A stretch of 64,000 bases of DNA from Atrichornis clamosus (taxonomy: Eukaryota > Chordata > Aves > Passeriformes > Menuridae). The stretch lies in NCBI GenBank assembly GCA_013400975.1, contig WBMZ01012781.1, positions 1 to 64,000 on the forward strand. Reading direction: 5' to 3'. This document shows positions 11,704 to 25,630 of the stretch, piece after piece (position 1 is the first letter of the stretch; every line of letters starts with the position of its first letter). The translations under genes were made by a program, and so were the position numbers. Below the pieces are notes generated by a model. That model saw only the letters and a list, made by a program, of their open reading frames with translations. It ran no database searches and had not been told where the DNA came from.

Positions 11704-14700
11704 GTGAGTGCAAGGAGACAGCTGGGAAGGGCTGGGGAAGGGATGCCTCCTGAAGTTTGGGCATCACACTGCTGCCCGAATCAGGCACTCCTCTTCCTCC
11801 TCCTCCTCACACCACCCAGGTGGCAGCTACGGAGAGGAGGAATGAAGGAGGTGACATGGGAAGCTTGGGGCACGGGCAGCAGGAAGACCGGAGGCAGGGA
11901 TTACTCCCAGAAGCTCTCTTTCCAGCTGTGAGCATGTAACCTGTGCAGAAATGACACTGGGAGGCTGCCAGGTGGGCTGGTGGCATGAGGGAAATGGCTC
12001 CTGTTGGTTCAGTAACTGTGCTTTACACCTGATGCCCAGAGATTTGGAGAGCAAATGCTTCTGAGTCAGACCTGTTTCGGAAAGATCCAAAGCAGCTCTA
12101 TCACCCAATAAAGATTTGCTGCAAAACCCACTGTTCCCTTCATATTCTCTCACATGTTCCCATGGGATGCTCCCTGCTGCCACCTGCTCTGTCAGACCGC
12201 AGTGTTTTCTTGTGATCTGTCACAACAGGCTTGTGGGCTGTGGCACCACCAGCCATGGTGTGCACAGGGAATGTTTGTCTTTCCCACTTGCCTACCTAAT
12301 TCAACACCGTGGGTTTTTTGGGTGTTGAATTCTTATTGCATTTTCCTTTTGTCTTGAAGAGGTGTAATAAATACAGCTTTAATGCAGTGGTAGTGAGTAG
12401 GTAGGTTCTAGTCTTGGGGTTTTTTAGCTTCATGAACATTATCATTTCTTAACAAAAAGGTCACTTTTAAATACATGATCAGGCATCCTTCCACATATGT
12501 GTCCATATATGTTCCTGCACATACTGTAATTTTTAATGCAAATTTGTCGATTGCCTTCAAGTGCCTGCAGGCAGCAAGTATCTAATGGAAACTGGCAAAC
12601 ATTTTTTTCATGCACTAGTGGCCACAGTAGTGGGATAAATACACCCTAGAAGGTCTGAATGAAAGAGCTCTATGTATCTGTTTTAATGTAAAGGGCAGAT
12701 AAAAGAAAGGAAGTGGAAAATGCATCTGTGAGTTTGAGAGCGAAACCCAGACCTGGTCTGCCCTGAGAGAAAAAGGTCCTGCCTTTGTCTCAGATATATG
12801 TCTTATGAATCAATCCATTTAAAGTAGTGTTGGTTTTAAAACAGAGCAATTTGCTAGCCTTAACTAAATCTTAAAATATTATGTTGTGGAGGGATCACTT
12901 TGTGTTGCTCTGAAATCTGTGCACTTCCCATGGGTACATCTGCTTTTTAAGTGCTAGGATCTGACAACGGGTGTGCAGCTATTTCTGACAGACACTGACA
13001 GATACCTCAGCTGATATAACAGCAAAAAGGTGGGTGGTTTTATGGTACATGTGTACAAATAATGTCCCAGAGCATAGCCCGAATCAGGTTGGCAGCAGCT
13101 TTGTTACCGTCCTCAATATCAGAGGTTTTAGCTGTCAGGGTAATGACACAGACCTGAACATGTTCTCAAAATACAGTCAGTGCAGTCCAACAGAACATGT
13201 CCATATTATTTTTACAGGTGAGAAAGCAGTGGGGAGGCTTTACACATGATTAGGGAGAGAGAAATTCTTATCTATTTGAGCTCTATTTTCAAATAAACTG
13301 ACTATCAGTAGTAACCTGAAAGGTCAACCAGACATGCCGAGCAGGTGGAAAACCTATTTGTGAATCTAGACTTACTGCAGACTTGCAAATTTGGCCTGAG
13401 AATAGTCTTGACTAGCATTCAGAAATTACTCTTTGAAGGGAAAATTTCTACCCTTTTCTTTTTTTTTTTAACTAAATATAGGTTACATGAGTAAGCATTG
13501 GAGCCAGCTGGTCCAGTGGGAGATGGTGACAGCAGAGGGTGTCCTACCGATGTGATCTGCCAGGGAACAAACCAGAACAGGACAGCGATGGCTCAGTCTA
13601 AGTTGTTTTGACTGGCTTTATTTTCAGTGGGCAAAAAGAGCCACTTCTAAAGGGCAAATATGTCAAAAATTGGCACCAGGAGAGATGAGTTGCTTCTCTG
13701 CCCTTCTGTTGGCTGTAGAGGCCATTTAAATAATTAGTTCAGAGATGACATCTATCCTTCACATGGCCAAAGTTCAGGCAATGAATACTGCCCTACTGTG
13801 CTCAAAGAAATGTTGAAGAAATTTCTGTCTTCCACAGTGCTGCTGGGTGGAGAATCAGATAGTGGAATTCTGAGCAATTCTCCCAGAAATGTGCAAAGCT
13901 GCAAAAATTCAGAACCTATTTGGGAATCCTCAGCCATCAATAACACAGGCAAGAGTGAAATAACAGCAGGACGTTTTACTTTTAAATGCTTCTCATAAAA
14001 ATGAGGGGAGCAGATTGTTTATATTAACCTTTCTGGGAAATGCAATCAAATTGTCCTTGAAAAATGTTAAAGAAGAAAAACATAAGCGTGACTTTCAATA
14101 GCCCTTAACAATCTGTGAACCGGCCCATTGCTAACTGTCACACACAATGTACATTTTGTTTAGTGATTTCTGTTACACTGCCATTCTCTATGAAAATGTT
14201 TAAAAGAATAATTCAAGCTGCATGATCCCAGGTGCATAAACATGTGCTCCTCAAGCCAGCAGAGAAACTGCCGAGCCTAGCAGGATCGTCAGACCCAAGG
14301 GTCAATTCAGGGACTAAGAAAATCATTTCCTATTTTCCTTTATGGATTTGGAGCATGCTGGGATAAGCCAGTCTAGAAAAATAGAAAGAAGCTGTGTCTT
14401 CTACAGCAAAAACAGAACTGGGAAATGAAAGATGCCTCCAACCCTGGCCAATTCTGTCAAAGCAGGATGGGGAAAATGTGTGGTTCGTGCTCTCCGAGGC
14501 TCCCAGTGGCAGTTCCTACTGCACTACCAGCTCTGCAGAGCTGTGCCCTGCCTTGCTGAGAGTGGCACGAGGGGAGGCTTGGCCCCACTCCAGCTGAGGT
14601 GGTCAATACCTCACACCAAGCTTCCTCAGCTGGCGTCCCCGTGCCCCTGGCTCCCCACTCAGAGTATTTTTCAGGCACTTGAATTGCTCTTCAGAGGCCT

Positions 14701-17221
14701 TCAAAGGTGCCTACCTTTCCACAGACTAAGCAAATAGGCTTAAGTGGGATTTCAAGCCTTAGAGTACGGCTCTGTGCCTCCATGGGAACATGTGGTTTTC
14801 CACAGACTGAAGCCCCTGTGCTGTATGCTCTCTCCTCTGGTGGAATGAGTTAGTGACTAAACAGGTCCCATTTCACCATTCCTGATACCATTTACGTGAA
14901 GTCACCGAGCAGCTTATTGCACCTAAACCAGATCTAAATGCAATTGTTAATATTTGCCATGCCATGTGATGTACGATCCCGAAAATTCCTGATAATTTTC
15001 TCTTTTTTCCTCCCTTTTGTACATGGCTAAACTTCTTGCTCCTGGCCTGCCTGGCTGAAGCATGGCAGGCAATTGGAGTGGTGCCCTGGTGTGGGGTGGA
15101 AGGGCACCAGTCCACAGTGCTATGACTCCAACAAGCTTGGGCAGTCTTCAGGTTGTGACAACCCCTTGGCCAGCCTGTGGGGCAGGTGGGATCACTCCAG
15201 GCAGCTGTAACCTGTCTCCTGAATGAAGAAGCTCCAGAAACCCTATGGGAAGTTGCTTGGTTTATCTGCCTGCTTTACTCAAATAGAAGCACAAGGGTCC
15301 CAGTTTGTCCACTCTTGTTCCCTGGATTGTGAAAGCCAGGTAGAGACCATGAAGGGAGAAACTTGGTGTCATTGGCCTGTTGTAAATGCATGTGATTTTA
15401 AAAATGTTTGTACCACTGAACTGCTTTCTGACTTGCCCAGCAATGGGTAACATCCATGTATTCAGGATGTATAATCCATCAGATGAGGTTCAGCTTGTTG
15501 AAACACTCTCTGCACAAGATTGATGGAAAGTGGGCAGATTTCTGAAGAGTTCTTTGATAGTCCTCTCTGTTATTCAGGGGCTATGACCATCACTGAGGAG
15601 AAAAATGGGTAGCATGGATGTCACTCAGAAGTGCTGCTGCAGCATCAAGGACCTCAACAAATCCTAATGTTTCTCCTAATCTCTTTGTCTTCTGTTTCCA
15701 GCTCGTTTCCTGTTACACTTCCTTTTCCTATATCAATACACTTTTTTTTCTTTTGGTACCAGTTGTTTGCTCCCTCTTTGAGATAATGAAATCACTTCTC
15801 AGTTTTGTTTTGGAGAGACACCATAGACTGAACTCCACAAGCCTTTCATTGAAGTGTTGGTCTCCGTAATTTGCATTAAGTCTTTTAGGCTATTTCTTGT
15901 TAATGTTCCAATCTTGCAACATCCTTTCTCTAAATCCAGTTCTCCAGCATTATGCCACTAACAGTGATACCAGCTAAGCTAAAGATGAGCACTTTTATCT
16001 TGTTTAAGGACTGAATACTCAAGTTCAGTATGACTGTTCTTCTTGACTTAAATTTTGCTCCTGTCTGCTACAAAATCACGGCAGGAGAAAACACTACTCT
16101 GTGAATGACAATTCTCTTTTCTTTTTCTGCTTGGCCCTCTTTCTTCCCTGCCAATCTCTAGCACTTCCCCTTCTGTTCTTTGTGGAAGTAATTACTTTGG
16201 AGTATTATTGCCCTGGTTGGCTTGTCCAAGGATTTTTAGTTCAGTATTTTGCAGAAGTGTTTAGGTTATTTTTTTATGGTGTGAATTTTCAAAAATTAAG
16301 GGCATATAAATAGCCTTCTCTGTACCAATGCCTGATGACAATTTTATTTTTCCCTTTAATACTCTGCAAAATGTGTTTTGAAAGGTAGGGGGAAAAAAGC
16401 AAAAATCAGCAAAATACCATGTGTTGATTATTACATTGAACACGATAGCAAAGATGGCATAGAGAAGAGAAAATAAAATGAAAAAAAGAACACCTTGTGA
16501 AATGTTTCAATTTTTAAAATTACACAGTTGAAAGGTCTTTAGTTTTCCTTTAGTCCTAAGAGTTGTTATCCTATCCAGCACCTAACTTTGATTCAAACAC
16601 TACGCAATCTCTTTGGAAGCCAGACACCCTCTCAGGAGAAGGAAAGAAATGATGTGGTCTTTTATGAAAGCTTGCAATATCGAGAAGGTCATGGTACCAA
16701 AGGATTTCCTGTGGGTACTACATGATCTATTCAAAGTCAGACAAAATATTTGCTTGGATGAATTAACAGGATATTTTTGGTTTCCACAGTACCACGCTTT
16801 TATGCTCTTAGCAGAATCAAGCACTTCTTTAGTAGTCTTATGCACTGAAGCATACTAGGAGGGGTAAAATGAAACACATTTGAAGAACTTGACCTAATAG
16901 AAAGCAGAAGAAGGGAGGTTTATCTCTTGCTTCTATTGTCCTCATCTGCTTTACCCTGGCAAAGCATTAACATTGAAAACACTGCTTGGAAAACATTAAA
17001 CATTTCCCCACGGAAATATGTGACTGTTAAAGGAAAAATCCAAACCTAAAAATTTATGGCTTGAATCCTCCTATCTGGAAACACTCAGGGTTGTGATAGG
17101 TGAGGTGCAGGGTGGGTACAGCTGTATTATTCTTTAAGAATATGGTTCCCTGCTAGGCTGCATCTTCCATGGTGTGATGGGGAGGCTGAGTGAGGAGGGG
17201 CAGGCGGATCATGGGATAGAC

Positions 17222-17226
<5 letters not shown>

Positions 17227-17261
<35 letters not shown>

Positions 17262-17272
17262 GATAGGTAGAT
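17227..17272. repeat. (GATA)n microsatellite
   Basis: Uninterrupted GATA units run from 17227 to about 17260, followed by decayed units TGATAGGTAGATA. It is a tetranucleotide microsatellite, a class that is often length-variable in populations. On the minus strand it yields a Tyr-Leu-Ser-Ile repeat peptide, which is an artefact. Confidence 0.95.
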
Positions 17273-20200
17273 AAATGCAGCCCACATACAACAAGCTCAC
17301 CGAACTACAAATGTTATGACAGTCAGAGAGGCACTTCATGGCAGTAACATTTGTTTGTCTGTTGGCCAACATATGAAATTTTTTTTCAGTGTTATTTAAT
17401 TAACTGGCAAAATACAAAGAGAGTAAACCACTTCTGCAAAATATTCTTTTATACTTGTACATCACATTTTCCTTTGCAAAACTCAAAAAATGCAGTTTTT
17501 CAAGCATTCCTTTTCTTCATTTTCATGTATTTTTCTCCCTTCAGCAAAACAATACTGCTGGAGATCTGATTAGTTCATGTTGTGACAAAAACTGATAAGA
17601 CCTGTAAATGTAATCTTCTTTCATAGTTTTGTTTGGTTGGTCGGGTTTTTTTTCCCAAAACTTAGTTTGTTCAGAGTTTCCAAAGAACAGGGACAGACTG
17701 GATCTGGGTTCCATTTGCTCCAACCTAGAAGCTTTTGATTTTGATCCCCATCTTTAATAAAAAACGAATTGAAAGAAAGAGAAGCCTATTGTGAGAATTA
17801 ATACCTCCCTGACTGACATGGACTCAGTTCAGCATTCACAGTATCCTTTCAGCTCTGGGGTGGACCACAAATGGCCAAGTAGCCAAAGAATCAGCAAAAT
17901 GTTTTCCTAAAAGCAGAGAAAACACAGATGCTTGAGCATGAAGAAAATGATTCAATTTATCTTAGAAATAAAGAATTTTGTGACCCCGAAGGATATTTGA
18001 GGATTTTTTTTAATCCTTAACAACTTGTTCTGCATGATGTAACAGCAATGGAAGCTCTGTTATGTGCACACCCTATTACACCTATCCAAAGTGACCCTAA
18101 CACTATTAATATATTTCAGCAATCATATTTTTCACAGTTTTACCACTCTTGACTGCCAGTGAATTGAAGGCTGTTGCCCTGACCCCTGGCAGCCCTCACA
18201 CAGCTGTCACACATAGCAGTCACCTGCCCTGCAATGCTTTTTGTGTGTGTGATTGAAACAAATGAATGGCGGGAGGTGCATTAGAGTAATATGAACATGA
18301 TCTCCACAGGATTAGCAACAATATTCTTGACTTCCACGGTTAGTCCTTTACGATTTACAATGATTTTGATTTATCTCCTACTGGTATGCTCGCTTTGGGG
18401 TTTCTGGCTGTGTTTTCAGGAAAAAAAAAACAGCAGAAAGGAAGCATTAAGTTTTTCTCTCACTCATTTAGGTCGCAAAATGGAGCTGAGAGAGAAAAAT
18501 CAGTAGCTTTCAAATGCTATTACCTTGCTAATGATAGCTCTCATCGCATGACAGTTCTCAAACTGATAAGATATTCCAAACATCCACAGAAAAGTCAAAG
18601 AGGTTTTTTAGTGCCCCAGCTCTGTTTCTGCAGCTCGCACATGTTTTCAAACATAATTTCATGCCTGCTTTCTGACAGCTCATTAAACAAAGGCCTCTTG
18701 GTACATATAGTGCCCATCTTCCTGCTGAGATTGTAACATATTTATGGTGTTTGCAGATTGCTGGCTGCTTGCTCTTCTACTTCACAGTGTCCTGCCTGCC
18801 AAACGCTTATCAGTCTAGCGAAGGTGACAGTCTTCCCCATTTGTGTAGGTAGCAATGGTCTTGTGTTTGACCCTCGGAGGCAAGAAGCAATATGATTAGA
18901 AGAAGCTCCTGCAAGCAATAGATAAAAGCAATCACACAGGGGGAGAGACAGTGAGGAAGAGCTCAAGGGAGGGGGCTGATGTTGTGGAAGCTGATAGCTT
19001 GTATTCAGGGAAAGTGCTGGCAGTTAGTTAGCTAGACAGCTGGTAACATCCAGACCTTGTGGGATTTCAGCTTCAGACAAAGCAAACAAGCATTCAGGAG
19101 TGTTGAGAAGCTATCTGGAGCGGCGTACAAGGGCAATCAGAGCTACTCACTTCTAATTATCTGCCTCTCTCCTGCCATTAAACTATCATTATTATGCATT
19201 CGAACCAATAAAGTTTAGTGAATTTTGCGTCTTCTATTTTCTTTAAAAGCTGGTGCCAAATCCCTGCTTTCCTTCTGAACAGAACAGATGAAGACATCTT
19301 TAAGCCAGCCGTTACCATTCATCCATCTGTCCTTGGAGCATGGCAGGGGACTGGGAGCAGGTTTCTGCTTGTACCATCACTGGTAGCTGCAGTGTCTGTT
19401 CCACTTCACCAGAGTAACAAAAGGGCTAAATGGGTTTTGTTTTTAAAAGTATTTTATTTTCTTTTTTTTTACTTCTTGTCAAGCCTATCACTTAGTCAGT
19501 ATTAAAAGAAAAGGCAATAGCAGCTCTGTTCAGCTGCTAAAACCTAATCAACACAAAGAAGCTTTTGAGTAGCTGTCAGACAGGATTATGATATTGATCC
19601 TAACTATGTGCATGTTGCAGGCAAAGGAGCATCTCTTTAACTAAAAGTCAGAGGGTGACAGGTAATGAAAGGCAAATATTTTACAGCTCAAAGGACGGTT
19701 CTGTCCTCACATTAGGAGATCTGCCTAATTACAGCTGAGAGAAGAAGCAGCACCTGTGCATGTTTGCTGTTGTCTCACCTTGTACTCTGAGCTTCTCATC
19801 CCTTACAAATAAGCAGATACCGAGTGAGTCCCAGCATGAACATAAGGGTTTGAGAAACATCCATGCCAGGAGGGAGCATTATGTGTGATTTAAGAGGTAG
19901 CTCTCCCTATTTGAGACAGTAGCAAGTCAAAATTTTCAGAACTTTGTCAGGGAGAGTGACTTTGGAATCAGAAACAAACTCAAGGCTCTCTGTATTTCTG
20001 GTCATTAGTGACATTATGACATTATTTATTACATCAGTGGAGTTGAATTCTGGGTCTTACCCCCAGATGGTGAGACAGGTTACAGTCTGGGTTTGCATAC
20101 AGATAAAACCAGGTGGGCTTGGACTCGTCAGACTAAATGCAACCTACAGCAGACATTTAAAGTAAGACAGGAGAATCATGGAATACAAATCTAAATGTTG

Positions 20201-21169
20201 TCCCAGTTCTCTCCAAGCCTAAAGGTAGATAAAATGCATCCCACCTGCAAGGACCCAAAGTTCTATATTGCAGCACAGGAATGGAAGGAAGAGCCCTTCC
20301 TTCTAAGGGGATATAGGCCAAAGATGAGTCCACACATAAACTAGGAAAATCCCAGAGAATCAAATACCATGTTTGCTTACTCATATGTTAACCATCATGG
20401 AGGGAAGAGAGTAATACCAGTAGTCCAACAAGAGGTGCATTTGATGGATGTAACATGGATTTTGAGGGCTAAATCAGAAATGAGCTAATATAGATTTAGA
20501 CTGCTTTTAACCTTAATTTCAATTTTTGGGGCCTTTTTAAATGCAATATAACTGCCATTTTGTGTACAGTGCAAAGAGCCCATGAATGGATCTCTCTGCA
20601 GTACTGCCATAGTCACTGTGATCAACTGCAGTCCTGTGAACATCCCCAAGACACTCCACCTGTCTTGCCTCCCTGCCTGCCTGCATATCCCTGTCTGCTT
20701 GGGCTCCAACTCCTGTCACAGAGCAGTAGCCTTTTTTGTCATGTGAGTGATAAGACTTACTAATAACAAATAAATTATGCCCTAAGTTACACCCCCCTCA
20801 AGCCAGAGTGTAACTCAAGTCTGAATGTGCATTCAATCTTTTAATCCTGGGTTTTCCAGATACTGCTTTAGGTCTCATGGGTCCCCAGGAAAGTCAGTTA
20901 GCCTCTCAGTGACTCATGTTCCCCATCTCTGGTGAAGCAATTATGGTTTCCACCTACTGTGCAAGAGATGGGAAGGATTTGTTTCTCAAGCATCACGGAG
21001 AGCCAGAAAGGATGTCCTGGAGAAGTGCTGTGGTAGCTGTACTGCACAGTGCTGTGCAAAAATCAGTGAAATGCTTTGGCTTGCAAGGAGTGTCAAAATT
21101 ATATACTTGTTGTTTAAGATGCACTATCCTACAGAATTTTCTGCACCTAAAGTCTAGGGCACAGCACAA

Positions 21170-21187
21170 CCCCCCCTTTTTTTTTTT
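21170..21187 (+). repeat. C-run followed directly by T-run, ending in GCAG
   Basis: Seven C residues pass into eleven T residues and then GCAG. This is a perfect pyrimidine tract with a splice-acceptor-like end at 21191. No convincing donor follows within a normal exon length, so I treat it as a low-complexity tract. Confidence 0.7.
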
Positions 21188-22331
21188 GCAGGAGCAAGTA
21201 GGGAAGATACATTTTAAACACCTGTTCCTGGATCCTTCCTAGATACTGTTAGTTGTCTCAGAACCGTTGGTAAAGAAAATATGTTATTTTAGTGTGTGTT
21301 TTTCCCTGTCTAATGAGCTACCACATCGGTCAATTTTGTTCTCTGCAATACATCAAAGCAGTGTGAGTGCATTAAGAACCAAATGAGGGTCTTGGCCTCT
21401 CATCTTAGTTTTATCTCCCCCAATAATAATGAAGCTGGGTAACTTCCTAGAAAATAACAAATTGATATAAACAGCACTGGTTTGCCAGCTACTGTCATTG
21501 CTGATGGATAATCCTACAGCCTGAATGGGTTGTCCACATAGCTATTTGTCAGCACTGTCTGTGAGGAGCTCTGTGATAACACACTGTGCTAAATTCACTC
21601 TCGTGTCTACAAAGGAATAAAAAATGGCTCATTTGAGTCAATAGATGTCGCACGGAGTAAACAACAACAACAAAACCAGGACACAGTTATATTGCAACCT
21701 CTCCAAAAAGATACCCCCAATGCTGAATGGGTTGCTACTAATTTAGGTGCCTGGGAAAATGGGTATATGCTACTAAGCTTCGTTCACCGTTGGTTTGTTA
21801 TCTTTCTCTCATAAGAGTTAAATATGTTTACTGCTCACATGCACACACAGAAAAAGTGCTTTTTCGTTAAATGCCTACATTTCTATTATTGCTTGCAAAC
21901 ACCATTGCAGAACTGACAATGATCATTCATCTCCTTGCAATCTTATTTATATCAAAGGGTAAGTTTGTCGAGGGGCAGACTTCTTTTAATAAGGAAGTGT
22001 AGAATTATGCTTAATGTCTCTGCTTAAGAGCTGTTAGCTGGAGCCAGTTTTTCCATCACTGCTCAAAATGGACCACGTGCAACTCTGGAGCTGGGAAAAC
22101 AAAACAGAAAGCTCTACTTGTATGTGGCTGGGCACTCCTCACACTACATCTCTTGCTATGCCTTGGGCTGCCTTTAAAAAAAATCCCTTTATACTACAAA
22201 ATATGTGAATTGAAACACTGAATTTAATAATGTTGGATGAAGGACAGGAGCAGCCATCATGCTCCATTGGTACTGGACAGTTGTGAACCTCGTGAAGCAC
22301 AGTGACATTTGCTCTTTTTAATGAGAAACAG

Positions 22332-22400
22332 ACAACCCCAGCAGCCGCAGGGGACGACACCAGTTCCCTCTTCGCATCACTCTTTCCTCTCAGTCAGCTG
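22332..22400 (+). other. Exon-like segment, 69 nt, CpG-containing
   Basis: The segment lies between an acceptor-like end, GAGAAACAG, preceded by TGCTCTTTTTAATG, and a GTGAGTCTC donor at 22401. It is exactly 23 codons, open in the frame that starts ATG at 22302, and would add a Thr/Ala/Ser-rich peptide without changing reading phase. It keeps several CpG dinucleotides in under 50 bases although the surroundings are CpG-poor. I do not recognise the peptide. A second AG closer to the donor weakens the case. Confidence 0.17.
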
Positions 22401-23665
22401 GTGAGTCTCTCTTCAGAAAAACGAGGAGTGGTTGTTTCAGCTGATGATGAAACATCTGGAAGGCTCACTTGGCAATATTTGCAGGATAAACCTTCCTCAT
22501 GATTTCACCAACACACTGGCATTGCAGAAACCTCATTGTGGAGAGAAAGGTCAAACGAGATGTTTTGTGCACATCCAGAAAGGAAAGTGTGTCCTGCTTG
22601 TTTTGCAGGATGGTTCATTACATGAGATTTCCAAGGCAGGATGAAGAACTCTCCTTCACCAGCCTAGTTACGTCCTAATGCTGCCAAAGGCTTTTAGGTT
22701 GATGTTCCTGACTTTCAGAGCCCAGTTTCTAGTGCTAGTACCATAGCATCTCCTTTTCCCTAAGCATCTAGGATAGGTTGTCTTCTGAGGATTGTAAGAG
22801 GAATGAGATTTTTTAATGTTTATGTATGTTTAGTGGCCAAAGACTGATACAGCTTTCGCCCGGGCTATGGGAATGAGCATTCTCACACAAAAAACAGAAC
22901 CCACTGATTGCCGTGGCTGCTCAGAAAAACAAGTGACCCAGGACCAAGAACAGAGAAGTGGATGATCAGGCCAGGACTGAGATATCATCTTAATTTCCCC
23001 CATAACTATTTCTACTTAGAAGTTTATGTGTGACTGACGTGTTCTGAAGCAGTTGTCATGTTGATTTTAATGAAGAATAAATGATCCTGAATTTTGGGGT
23101 TTTTTAATGGAGGCTGGAATGACAGTAAATTGCTGCTTTAATAATAAATTGCTCAGCATTGCCTGGATGGTATATTTGCTCACAGAATTAGTCTGATTCA
23201 GTTGTCGAGTATAAGGCACACCACACATGGTTCATAGAGGCCAAAAAGGCTGTCACACTCTGTATCACGCTATCTTAATTGGGGGAGTTGAAGTGAAAGG
23301 CTGAAACTTGATCAGTTGTTGGATTAGGAGACTATGTGAGGAGAAACAAAGAAATGACCCAGAGTAAAATGGATACCTCAGTACTACAAAGGTTACAGCT
23401 TGACCACACACATTCTTTAATAATGCATTTCCAACATAAACAGAGCCACAAGCACTTGGCATATACGACAGCTTCTCTTTTTTGCAGGTCATCAATATAC
23501 CATGTTTACATTGTCAGGATGGTCTCAACAGTGTTAAATTATAAATTAGACTCAGTGCAAGCAGAGATGTAAACACTGATCTGTATGGTATAGCAGTCAG
23601 AACATAGGCTAAGCAATTCATCCCGTTCAGGTAAAGATTTTAAGAGGAAACTTGGGAAAACCTAG

Positions 23666-23686
23666 GCTCTGAAAAAGTTTCAGAGC
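23666..23686. repeat. Perfect 9-bp inverted repeat, 3-nt loop
   Basis: GCTCTGAAA and TTTCAGAGC are separated by AAG and pair perfectly. It could fold as a short hairpin in DNA or RNA. It is too short for a microRNA precursor on its own, and the flanks do not extend the stem. Confidence 0.85.
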
Positions 23687-24133
23687 AAGTGTTTAAAGTA
23701 TTTTGGTCTAGATGAAGCATCACTTGGGAACAATTTCAGTTAAGCACCATTTCTTAAAGATGTCCTTGGAGCAGCTTGCATCCTGCACAGAGTAAAACTG
23801 AAACTGTCTCTTAAGGACAATCATCTGCAGCACACAATATTGACACATCAAAATACCAGCGACAGTGGTGGTGACAGGGGCAGGTTATTCCAGCTATTTA
23901 GATTAACACACGATGACAGTCTTCAAAATGCCCAGCTGGAAAACAAAGCAATTACTTTGGGAATGCAAAGACACCAAAAACATCTGGAGAAAACACAAAT
24001 ATTTTCTATTTGTACTGTCACCTGTAGATGACAGCAGAAATCCCTTGGTCCCCCTTTCCAGCAAGCTGATTGAAAATTAAGTAAAAATATTTCCTGAAAA
24101 CTTACTATAACATTGATGTTCAGTTGCTACCTT

Positions 24134-24225
24134 AGAAAAATAAAATAATAAATATTATGTTTGTAGACTTATAATAGTATTCTTATATATTACATAACAT
24201 TATTTTTATATTATTAAAAATTTCT
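24134..24225. repeat. AT-only low-complexity island
   Basis: Almost every base over about 90 positions is A or T. The left part (AATAAATATTATG) and right part (CATAACATTATTTTTAT) are roughly inverted copies, so the island could extrude as an imperfect cruciform or melt easily. No coding content. Confidence 0.7.
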
Positions 24226-25152
24226 AGGTGCCCACTCACCACCTGCCAACAGAGCTTGCCTGAAATAGTAGTGTGCAGGTGGCGTGGCAAATGCTGCATA
24301 GCTGACCTTCTGCCACCCCCTTGTCTCTTTGGTGATCTGATCCTATGGCACACCACGAAGAAGAATTTGGGCAGATTTGCTCAGTGAGGCTGTTATCATT
24401 TTGTAGCTTGGCAGGGAGTGGGCTCGAGGGCAGGCTCAGCCTGCTGGAATGGCCACACAGCCTGTGCAAGTGGTCACTTGTAAGGGGCCATTTCCCTTAA
24501 CACGCTCATTATATGGATGCTGAAAAGAAATGAGCCTTCAAGGCATCCCAGCTTGTATGGATGTGTTGGGCCTTTTGTGGAAGCAACCTGAAGTGGTCCT
24601 CAGAGGCCTCCATTTCTTTTCCGTAAAGGAGAGTTGTGCTTGTGTAAATCTGCTCATCTCTGCTTCTTCATCTCCTTGAGAAAAGAATTTTGTTTTACTT
24701 ATTTCATATGAAGGCAAGAGCTGTCTCATACTTGCTGACACCAAAGCCAAGAACCATGCAAGCCCCAGGGCAGAGGCAAATAGATGTGAACAATGTCTTA
24801 CATATGCTCCAGGCTTCCTTCACAGATGGTTCGTTCAGTCATACAGCATTTCTGGATGTTGAGCCATCAGTGTTTGAAGGGCAGGATAGGTTTTCTTTTT
24901 AAGACTGTGGCTGTGGACATTTATACCTTGCATCTGCCAAGATGGGAAAGCAAATAATAAATTTACAAGAGTTCTCTTGGGAGATTTTTGGTTTGGCAAA
25001 GGGAGAGAACATTTGGGAAGAGGATGGGCAATTGTGGCAATATTTGCGGTTCATTGTTCCTACTTTCAAAAGAGAACACTGCTGTGAATATGTCTGAGCT
25101 CTAGGATCAAAACAAGAAACACTTTCACTCAGTATTTCTAGACTATTTCTAG

Positions 25153-25630
25153 GCTATTTAAGTTGGAAGGGACCTACAATGATCACAAGTCAACTACCTG
25201 ACCACTTCAGGGCTGACCAAGATAAAGCATGTTGTTAAGGGCATTGTCCAAATGCCCGTTAATTACTAACAGGTGTGGGGCATCGTCCACCTCTCTAGAA
25301 AGCCTGTTTCAGTGTTTGACCACTCTCTTGGGAAAGAAATGTCCATACTAAACCTCCCCTGGGGCAGCTTTGAGCCCTTAACATGCATCCTGTCACTGGA
25401 TCCCAGGAAGAAGGGATCAGCATTTCCATTCCCACTCCTCATCCTCAGGAAGCTGTGGAGGATGATGAGATGGCCCCTCACAGGACATGCCTCCTATCAT
25501 TTTCACCAGCTTTGTTGCCCTCCACTGAACGCATTCAAGGACCCTCTCATCCTTCTTAAACTGTGGAGCCCAGAACTTCACACAAAACTCCAAGTGAGGC
25601 TGCACAGATGCTGAATACAGGGGGACAATC
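25153..25630 (-). mobile_element. Truncated CR1-type LINE, 3' part
   Basis: Chicken-repeat-1 (CR1) is a non-LTR retrotransposon whose avian copies are mostly 5'-truncated. On the plus strand this copy starts with the familiar TTAAGTTGGAAGGGACC segment, which is the complement of the CR1 3' end, so the element lies in minus orientation. Within it, a minus-strand frame at 25417-25605 keeps [13 protein letters not shown] and [11 protein letters not shown], the C-terminal block of the CR1 reverse-transcriptase ORF2 as I know it. After that block the frame drifts out of the family pattern, so the copy is dead. The terminal 8-bp repeats are not clear: only degenerate ATTTCTA-like remnants precede 25153. 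The 5' side breaks off near 25630. Identification rests on recall of the family pattern, not on a search. Confidence 0.9.

Larger units (their letters stand above)
7722..17226. other. Long non-coding stretch, no gene seen
   Basis: About 9.5 kb of mostly AT-rich unique sequence. Open frames are short and unrelated to one another. The stretch from about 9.4 to 10.7 kb is especially AT-rich with many A and T runs. 14.4-14.7 kb is mildly GC-rich with overlapping frames on both strands, read as composition effects. The exon-like stretch at 11657-11703 and the A-rich tract at 10608-10633 are listed separately. No LINE, LTR or DNA transposon copy was recognised. Confidence 0.6.
17273..25152. other. 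Non-coding stretch between GATA repeat and CR1
   Basis: Unique sequence with only short, unconvincing open frames. It holds an adjacent C-run/T-run at 21170-21187, an exon-like segment at 22332-22400, a perfect hairpin at 23666-23686 and an AT-only island near 24134-24225, each listed separately. A small (CAA)n run lies near 21661-21672. No gene or clear transposon was seen. Confidence 0.6.

Noticed and set aside
17127..17372. Minus frame with repeated Tyr-Leu-Ser-Ile
   Set aside because: It is the translation of the GATA microsatellite.
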